Positions 34,038-39,211 of a DNA stretch of 39,211 nt are shown piece after piece. The translations under genes and the position numbers were made by a program. Every line of letters begins with the position of its first letter. The stretch's first letter is position 1. Below the pieces are notes generated by a model, which did no database searches, had not been told where the DNA came from, and was given only the letters and a program-made list of their open reading frames with translations. The DNA is from Bacteroidales bacterium (lineage in GTDB: Bacteria; Bacteroidota; Bacteroidia; Bacteroidales; F082): positions 1-39,211 of the forward strand of contig JAGCCO010000019.1 in the NCBI GenBank assembly GCA_017651645.1, in the 5' to 3' direction.

Positions 34038-35119
34038 ATATACTGATTGATATCAACCATCCTGCACATGTGCATTTGTATCGCAATGTGTATACGATGC
34101 TTGTTGAGCATGGCAACAAAGTGCTTGTGGTCGTGAAAGAAATCCCTTCGGCCATGAAGCTGATGGATTTATATGACATCCCTTATGTCAATATAGGCAA
34201 GAAAGACGACAACCTTATGAGGAAGGGCATGGACCAGTTGGTCTACGACAGGCGTTTGTTGAAGATTGTTCACGAAAACAGCATTGATTTGGGTGTAGGA
34301 TCATCGATAAACATTCCTCATGTCAGCAAGTTGAACAGGATGAAAAGCATCATTTTGGATGATGACGATGATGAGGTTGAGCCTTTGTTTACCCGTTTTG
34401 GCCATCCTTTTGCTGATACGATATTAAGTCCGGAAGGCACGCCTCGGAAATCCAATAAGACGGTCTATGTCAATGCTTATCATGAGTTGGCCTATCTTCA
34501 CCCCAACCGCTTCGAGCCCGATGCAAGTGTGTTGCAGGATGCAGGCGTCGAAGCGGGTGAGCCCTATTTTATTCTCCGTTTCAATGCTTTTAAGGCGCAT
34601 CATGATGTGGGCGTTGTTGGACTGACGCTTGAGAATAAGAGGCGGTTGGTTCGCTATTTGGAAAGCAAAGGCAGGGTGTTTATCACCACAGAAAGGAATA
34701 TGGATGACGAGTTCAAACCCTATCAGTTGAAAGTATCGCCCGAGAAGGCGCATTCGCTCATGTTTTATGCCACCATGTTGGTGGGCGATAGCCAAACCAT
34801 GACTTCCGAGGCTGCCGTTTTGGGTACCCCAGCCATCCGTTGCAATACATTTGTAGGAAGAATCCACTATCTTGAGGAAGAAGAACATAAATACGGTTTA
34901 ACATATGGTTTTCGTCCGGACGAAGCAGAGAAGATGTTTGGGAAGATAGAAGAGTTGCTTGCCATGCCCAATCTGAAAGAGGAATGGCAGAACCGTCGTC
35001 AAACGATGCTTTCTGAAAAGATTGATTATACTCAGTTTCTTGCCTGGTTTGTTGAAAACTATCCCGAAAGCAGGAAAATAATGAAGGATAACCCTGATTA
35101 TCAGTGGAGGTTTAGATGA
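34034..35119 (+). CDS. DUF354-family protein (glycosyltransferase-like)
   Basis: 361 residues from the ATG at 34034 (ATGA overlap); an earlier frame-open codon at 33977 lies deep in the previous gene. MNILIDINHPAHVHLYRNVY is the hallmark opening of DUF354 proteins. YFILRFNAFKAHHDVGVVGL, a GT-B-like second half with YATMLVGDSQTMTSEAAVLG and TPAIRCNTFVGRIHYLEEEE follow. The fold resembles UDP-sugar 2-epimerase/GT-B proteins; no activity has been fixed to my knowledge. It is regularly found in exopolysaccharide loci beside deacetylase and FemAB-like genes, as here. Confidence 0.87.
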   Translation: MNILIDINHPAHVHLYRNVYTMLVEHGNKVLVVVKEIPSAMKLMDLYDIPYVNIGKKDDNLMRKGMDQLVYDRRLLKIVHENSIDLGVGSSINIPHVSKLNRMKSIILDDDDDEVEPLFTRFGHPFADTILSPEGTPRKSNKTVYVNAYHELAYLHPNRFEPDASVLQDAGVEAGEPYFILRFNAFKAHHDVGVVGLTLENKRRLVRYLESKGRVFITTERNMDDEFKPYQLKVSPEKAHSLMFYATMLVGDSQTMTSEAAVLGTPAIRCNTFVGRIHYLEEEEHKYGLTYGFRPDEAEKMFGKIEELLAMPNLKEEWQNRRQTMLSEKIDYTQFLAWFVENYPESRKIMKDNPDYQWRFR

Positions 35120-35919
35120 TGTTGGATTTCACACAAAAGAAGTATGCACAGTTGTTGGAGACCTTCATGAATGGAGGTTATCATTTTATTACTTTTGAAG
35201 CGTATTGTAGTCAAAAGGATAGCCTCGAGAGCGATCAGAAAACCGTGATCCTTCGTCATGATGTTGACCTGAAGGCCGGGAATTCACTTGACATTGCAAA
35301 GATTGAGCATTCTTTGGGAATAAAGGCCTCGTATTTTTTTAGGGTTGTGGAACAGAGCAATAAGCCCGAAATCATTAAGGCCATTGCAGCTATGGGCCAT
35401 GAGATCGGCTACCATTACGAGGACATGACCTTGTGCGAGGGACAGGCTGAAAAGGCGATGGCTCATTTTGAACAGTGGCTGTCGTATTTCCGGCAGTATT
35501 ATCCAGTGAAAACCATTTGTATGCATGGCTCTCCACGAAGCAGGTTTGATGGGAGAGACTTGTGGAAGAAGTATGATTATCATGATTTCGGAATCATAGG
35601 AGAACCCTATTTTGATGTGGATTTCTCAAAGTGTTTCTATCTGACTGACACGGGAAGGCGATGGGATGGATTTACTGTTAGCGTGAGGGATAAGATCCCG
35701 ATGTATCAGGAGATTTGGACATCAAAAGGTTGGACATACCACGGAACTGACGATATCATAAAGGCTGTTAGGGGAAATGCATTTCCGGCGCAACTTATGA
35801 TGACCACGCATCCACAGCGATGGGCTGACGGATGGGTTTCATGGGGTGTTGAATTGGCCATGCAAAGTGCCAAGAATGTGTTGAAAAAATGGATGATTAG
35901 AAAGAACGACAAGAAGTGA
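35116..35919 (+). CDS. Polysaccharide deacetylase-like protein
   Basis: 267 residues, starting in ATGA with DUF354. VILRHDVDLKAGNSLDIAKI holds the Asp49/Asp51 pair, GIKASYFFRV follows, and the His motif is MGHEIGYHYEDM. The RHDVD form is a branch of the carbohydrate esterase 4 fold common in capsule loci, different from the TADDG branch of the gene at 23116. No signal peptide is present, so it is probably cytoplasmic. It may deacetylate a lipid-linked sugar. It is the last gene before the promoter-like site at 35950. Confidence 0.83.
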   Translation: MMLDFTQKKYAQLLETFMNGGYHFITFEAYCSQKDSLESDQKTVILRHDVDLKAGNSLDIAKIEHSLGIKASYFFRVVEQSNKPEIIKAIAAMGHEIGYHYEDMTLCEGQAEKAMAHFEQWLSYFRQYYPVKTICMHGSPRSRFDGRDLWKKYDYHDFGIIGEPYFDVDFSKCFYLTDTGRRWDGFTVSVRDKIPMYQEIWTSKGWTYHGTDDIIKAVRGNAFPAQLMMTTHPQRWADGWVSWGVELAMQSAKNVLKKWMIRKNDKK

Positions 35920-35949
35920 AGAATTAAGGAATGTTTTTTGTTCCTGTCG

Positions 35950-35983
35950 TTGACTCTAATTCGGAAAATATTTGTATTTTTGC
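35950..35983 (+). promoter_or_regulatory. Bacteroidota-type promoter before the export genes
   Basis: TTGA begins at 35950 and TATTTTTGC lies at 35975-35983, a good match to the TTTG...TAnnTTTG pattern with 25 bp between element starts. It sits in the 97-bp gap between the deacetylase and the Wza-like gene, whose ATG is at 36017, leaving a leader of roughly 25-30 bases. The -7 sequence is identical over nine bases to that at 30104, so both may answer to the same sigma factor. Confidence 0.7.
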
Positions 35984-36016
35984 GCGTTTATTTGATCAAG
36001 CCAATAATTGTCTATT

Positions 36017-36802
36017 ATGAATAAAAGTAAGTTGTTATTGTTTGTTTCGCTTGTTGCGATTGTTTTTGTGACGAGTTCTTGTGTTACATCAAGGAGTATC
36101 AAGTATTTACAGGATATGCCTAAGGAAGGTGTGCCGATTAATAGAGACTTGGAAGCCATCATTGTCCCGTATGATGAACTCAGAATCCGCGTCTATAGCG
36201 ATGGGGGTGACGAGGGCGAATTGGTGAAGCCGTTTAATATCATGGGAGGAATGAATACTACTAGCGGTTACCGTACTTATGGCTATCTTGTGGATGTCAA
36301 TGGCAATATCCAGTTCCCTATCTTAGGCGAGCTTCATGTTGAAGGACTGACCCGTTTAGAGTTGCAGGATGCTATCCGTTCCAAGCTTCAAAACGAAGGA
36401 TATGTCAATGATCCTATGGTGGTTGTGCGCATTATGAATTTCAAAGTGTATTACTTGAGCAGTACGGGCGGTAAGGTTCTTAATATTTCAACTGAGAAAT
36501 GTACTTTCCTTGAAGCATTGGCCATGGCAGGTGGTTTAGGCATGTACACCCGCCGCGATCGCATAGGCGTGATGCGTGATGTGAACGGAAGACGGGTGAT
36601 ACATTATCTGGATCCTCGCTCGACATCCATCTTTGATGATGATTTTTACTTATTGCAACAAAATGACATTATTTTTACGGAAATCAATTCTCGTCGTTAT
36701 ATCACTGAAGCTTATTCCAATTGGAGCCTTATGTTGTCGGCTGTGTCGTCGGTCCTCACGGCCATAAGCTTATGGACTGCAATTAGTAAAAAGATCAATT
36801 GA
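36017..36802 (+). CDS. wza: Polysaccharide export outer-membrane lipoprotein (Wza-like)
   Basis: 261 residues from the ATG at 36017; a TTG three codons earlier is unlikely. A basic start and hydrophobic segment end in the lipobox-like VTSSC (Cys22), so it is an exported lipoprotein. A Poly_export-type domain follows (RDLEAIIVPYDELRIRVYSD, then YLVDVNGNIQFPILGELHVE) and then an SLBB-like region (YYLSSTGGKVLNISTEKCTF). The C-terminal SLMLSAVSSVLTAISLWTAI is hydrophobic, like the membrane-crossing helix of Wza. It forms the outer-membrane channel and works with the Wzc-like protein encoded 27 bp later. Confidence 0.92.
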   Translation: MNKSKLLLFVSLVAIVFVTSSCVTSRSIKYLQDMPKEGVPINRDLEAIIVPYDELRIRVYSDGGDEGELVKPFNIMGGMNTTSGYRTYGYLVDVNGNIQFPILGELHVEGLTRLELQDAIRSKLQNEGYVNDPMVVVRIMNFKVYYLSSTGGKVLNISTEKCTFLEALAMAGGLGMYTRRDRIGVMRDVNGRRVIHYLDPRSTSIFDDDFYLLQQNDIIFTEINSRRYITEAYSNWSLMLSAVSSVLTAISLWTAISKKIN

Positions 36803-36829
36803 TAATAAGAATAAAAACCTACAATAAAA

Positions 36830-39211
36830 ATGGAAACCAATTCAACGACAAATAAAAACATCAACGACGTCAACTCGTTTTTTGATGACGATACCAATAG
36901 TGGCTTTAAGTTTAAGGACGTCGTCTTTTTGGTGCTTCGCAACCTGCATTGGTTCATCATCTTTGCACTAATAGGAGGTGCCATAGCTTATTACAAGGTG
37001 AGGACCCAAGAGCGAATATACGCAAGTAGGGCTTCCATGTTGATCAAAACCAGCGCAAGCGGTGGGTCGGAGTCATTCCGTGGTTCAGCTCCAATTAATA
37101 CGATTACTGGAGCCGGCTTGGTAATCAGTACGGTCAACAACGAAATGATGGTGCTCAAGTCGCGCAGGAACATGGAGAACATGGTGAGGGCTTTGAATCT
37201 GAATGTTTCTTATGGATACAAGACAAAGGTGGCCAAAAGGAATAAGAACCTATATAAGTCTTCACCTGTGGAAGTCAAGTTCCTTGATTTGGACGAACAG
37301 GCAAGTACTTCTTTTAGTGTTACTCCCATTGATAAGAAATATGTGCTTATTGATGACTTGGGTTCCAAGATTCCTTCCATGAGGGTGCAGCTGAATGATA
37401 CCGTGGCCGCCCCATTTGGGCAGATTGTGGTTACTCCTACTTGGTTATACGAGGATTTCCTTAATACGGCAGTGGAAGTGAAGCATTCCCCCGTGTCGTC
37501 GGTTGCTTCCTCTTACCGTGGTAAAATCAGAGTGTCGAGAGATAACGATAGAAATGCCATTTTGAGGCTCTCTTTGCAAGACACTTCTCCATTACGCGCA
37601 GCGGATGTGTTGAATACGTTGATGGACGTGTATAATCAGGAATCCATCGACGACCAGCAGCGTGTGCTTGATTATACCGAAAAGTTCATCAATGACCGAA
37701 TCGATTATCTGATGACGGATATCAAGGAGTATGAGCAGGTGCATGTCAGTTTTAAGCAGTCCCACAATATCATTGATACGCGTTCGTATGGACAAGAATA
37801 CATGAGAACCAGTGTGTCATCTACGGAGGAGGAGAAAAAGCTTATTGCTCAGGTGGGCATGATCCGTTATTTGGTCAGCTTTGTTGAAGAAAACGATGAG
37901 AGCATTATTCCTGTGGGATTGACCACGATTTCAGCAGATGCTTCATCTGCCATCAAACAGTATAACGATAATCTGTTAAAGATAGAAAAGTATAAAGCGG
38001 ATGGTACGGAGAATAACCCCGTGGCCCAAAACCTCAAGGACAAACAAATCACTTTGCGTTCCAGCATCATATCCCTATTGGAAGGTTATATGATTGCTTT
38101 GGAAGAACGCATTTCGGCGGCCAATCGTGAAAAGCTTGCGGCAAATTCGCAGATTCATACCGTGCCTGTTGCCCAGCTTGAGCTTCAGGAGCTGGAAAGG
38201 ATGCAGGGCATCAAGGAGAAGCTGTATCTCCAATTGTTGACCAAACGTGAGGAACTGTTGATGACCAGCCCTCAACTGGAAGCCACGGCAAAGGTGATTG
38301 ATTATGCAGCTCCTAACAACGTGCCGGTTGCCCCGAATGAAGGTAGGATGCTGTTGATTGGCATCTTGATTGGATTGGCTGTCCCAATTGTGTTTATGGT
38401 GCTCCGTAACATGCTGGATACCACGATTCATGACAGGATTGATGTGCAGAAGTCTTCCAATGTGCCCTTCCTGGGTGACATTCCTTTCAAGAAAGGTGTT
38501 CCTGGACATGTCATCATGGTGCGTGAGAATGGGCGAGACTCGCTTTCCGAGTCCTTCCGTTTGATACGTTCCAGTTTGGAATACATGAAGGACAGGAAAG
38601 ACGGTGCTCATGTCATTATGTTCACTTCGTTTATGGTGTCATCAGGTAAGACTTTCGTCTCCACCAATTTGGCCACCAGTTTTGCCTTGGCCTCCAGAAA
38701 GACAATCATTGTCGACTTGGATATCCGTAAAGGTACCTTGTTTAAGGTGTTCAATGTCAACACAAGGGCAGGTGTGTCGAATTACCTCTCAGGTAAGACG
38801 GATAATATCGATGACATCATTCATTCCGATACCCAGACGCCGAATCTCGACGTGATTTTCTCAGGTCCCGTGCCGCCTAACCCTGCCGAGTTGCTGATGA
38901 ATACGCGCTTGGATGATTTGATTGCAGAGCTTCGCAAGCGCTATGAATACATCTTCCTTGATAATGTTCCTGTGGGTATGGTTGCTGACTCGGATATCGT
39001 CAAGCGTGTTGCCGATACCACCATCATGGTGCTTAGAGCTGGTAAGACCGATAAGCGTTTGCTCTTCGATGTCGATAAGTTCTATAGGGATGGAAAGTTC
39101 CCGAACCTTTGCGTCGTGCTGAATTCCGTCAATAAGAAGAAACGCGGCTATGGTTATTATGGCTATGGTTACGGTTATGGTTATGGCTATGGTTATGGCT
39201 ATGGTTACGGC
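36830..39211 (+). CDS. wzc: Wzc-like chain-length and tyrosine autokinase protein (3' end outside window)
   Basis: Reading from the ATG at 36830, the frame stays open for 794 codons to the window edge. There is a membrane helix at about 35-55 and a second near 507-530 (RMLLIGILIGLAVPIVFMVL) with the large periplasmic Wzz-type region between. The kinase domain has Walker A SFMVSSGKT ending at Thr608 (Lys607), Walker A' IIVDLDIRKG (Asp629, Asp631) and Walker B YIFLDNVP (Asp711). From residue 773 the tail is Gly-Tyr repeats, the expected autophosphorylation cluster. The Walker A lacks the usual Gly-Glu-Gly. It controls export and chain length with the Wza-like channel. Confidence 0.93.
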   Translation, partial: METNSTTNKNINDVNSFFDDDTNSGFKFKDVVFLVLRNLHWFIIFALIGGAIAYYKVRTQERIYASRASMLIKTSASGGSESFRGSAPINTITGAGLVISTVNNEMMVLKSRRNMENMVRALNLNVSYGYKTKVAKRNKNLYKSSPVEVKFLDLDEQASTSFSVTPIDKKYVLIDDLGSKIPSMRVQLNDTVAAPFGQIVVTPTWLYEDFLNTAVEVKHSPVSSVASSYRGKIRVSRDNDRNAILRLSLQDTSPLRAADVLNTLMDVYNQESIDDQQRVLDYTEKFINDRIDYLMTDIKEYEQVHVSFKQSHNIIDTRSYGQEYMRTSVSSTEEEKKLIAQVGMIRYLVSFVEENDESIIPVGLTTISADASSAIKQYNDNLLKIEKYKADGTENNPVAQNLKDKQITLRSSIISLLEGYMIALEERISAANREKLAANSQIHTVPVAQLELQELERMQGIKEKLYLQLLTKREELLMTSPQLEATAKVIDYAAPNNVPVAPNEGRMLLIGILIGLAVPIVFMVLRNMLDTTIHDRIDVQKSSNVPFLGDIPFKKGVPGHVIMVRENGRDSLSESFRLIRSSLEYMKDRKDGAHVIMFTSFMVSSGKTFVSTNLATSFALASRKTIIVDLDIRKGTLFKVFNVNTRAGVSNYLSGKTDNIDDIIHSDTQTPNLDVIFSGPVPPNPAELLMNTRLDDLIAELRKRYEYIFLDNVPVGMVADSDIVKRVADTTIMVLRAGKTDKRLLFDVDKFYRDGKFPNLCVVLNSVNKKKRGYGYYGYGYGYGYGYGYGYGYG
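39146..39211 (+). repeat. GGC/GGT-TAT codon repeat encoding the Tyr-Gly tail
   Basis: Alternating glycine and tyrosine codons (mostly GGTTAT and GGCTAT) form an almost perfect 6-bp tandem repeat of about eleven units that runs to the window edge. Such tracts can slip in replication, which would change the number of phosphorylatable tyrosines without a frameshift. The true end lies outside the window. Confidence 0.9.

Noticed and set aside
35927..35945. AGGAA/TTCCT inverted repeat as a terminator after the deacetylase
   Set aside because: The stem is only 5 bp with a 9-nt loop and no following U-tract, and it overlaps the region just before the promoter-like site.
1..39211. CRISPR array, tRNA/rRNA genes or insertion sequence
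   Set aside because: No regularly spaced repeats, cloverleaf-like sequences, transposase motifs or terminal inverted repeats with target duplications were recognised by eye; a tRNA or IS scan was not possible here.

Overview
The window reads as part of a long surface (capsular or exo-) polysaccharide gene cluster from a Bacteroidota bacterium, most likely Bacteroidales (Prevotella/Bacteroides type). Reasons: a lipoprotein Wza-type export gene followed by a Wzc-type tyrosine autokinase with a Tyr-Gly tail; two promoter-like sites carrying the Bacteroidota TAnnTTTG(C) element; few Shine-Dalgarno sequences; and many GT2/GT4/GT32, ATP-grasp and acyltransferase genes on one strand. Every gene I accept (39, the last one cut by the window edge) lies on the + strand. 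The largest gap is about 240 bp. I saw no tRNA, rRNA, CRISPR array or insertion sequence.

Layout. (1) 66-6762: a small acyl-carrier-protein pathway (two ACPs, two SDR reductases, an AMP-forming ligase, a KASIII-like synthase) interleaved with two sugar-transfer-associated ATP-grasp genes. (2) 6823-8645: two related left-handed beta-helix (LbH) acyltransferases with long N-terminal extensions. (3) 8687-9627: an AbiEii-type nucleotidyltransferase toxin and small partner, joined by a 4-nt overlap to the next sugar gene. (4) 9624-13664: sugar-nucleotide enzymes (4,6-dehydratase with an in-frame repeat insertion, acyltransferase-3 protein, NeuD/PglD-like acetyltransferase, CBS-nucleotidyltransferase). 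(5) 13680-20718: two glycosyltransferases, an ABC-export ATPase with a Wzt-type C-terminal domain, a third ATP-grasp, another glycosyltransferase-like gene, and a TupA-like ATP-grasp. (6) 20765-29369: three acyltransferase-3 genes (two tandem paralogues), a GT8-like enzyme, a polysaccharide deacetylase, three GT2 enzymes and an LbH acyltransferase. (7) 29375-35919: GT32, a polytopic GT-C-like membrane protein behind a probable promoter, then a tightly overlapping block LbH / GT4 / FemAB-like / DUF354 / deacetylase. (8) 36017-39211: Wza-like and Wzc-like export and regulation genes behind a strong promoter-like site.

Working together (inference): the glycosyltransferases build a repeat unit, the sugar-nucleotide genes supply an unusual 6-deoxy or acylamino sugar, and an unusually rich set of decorating enzymes (four ATP-grasp ligases, nine acyltransferase-type genes, two deacetylases, one FemAB-like transferase) modifies it. 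The ACP/KASIII/AMP-ligase/SDR cassette probably makes a dedicated acyl group for that decoration and is the best candidate for an undescribed system. No initiating phosphoglycosyltransferase, Wzx flippase or Wzm permease was recognised, so the locus must continue outside the window or use parts encoded elsewhere.
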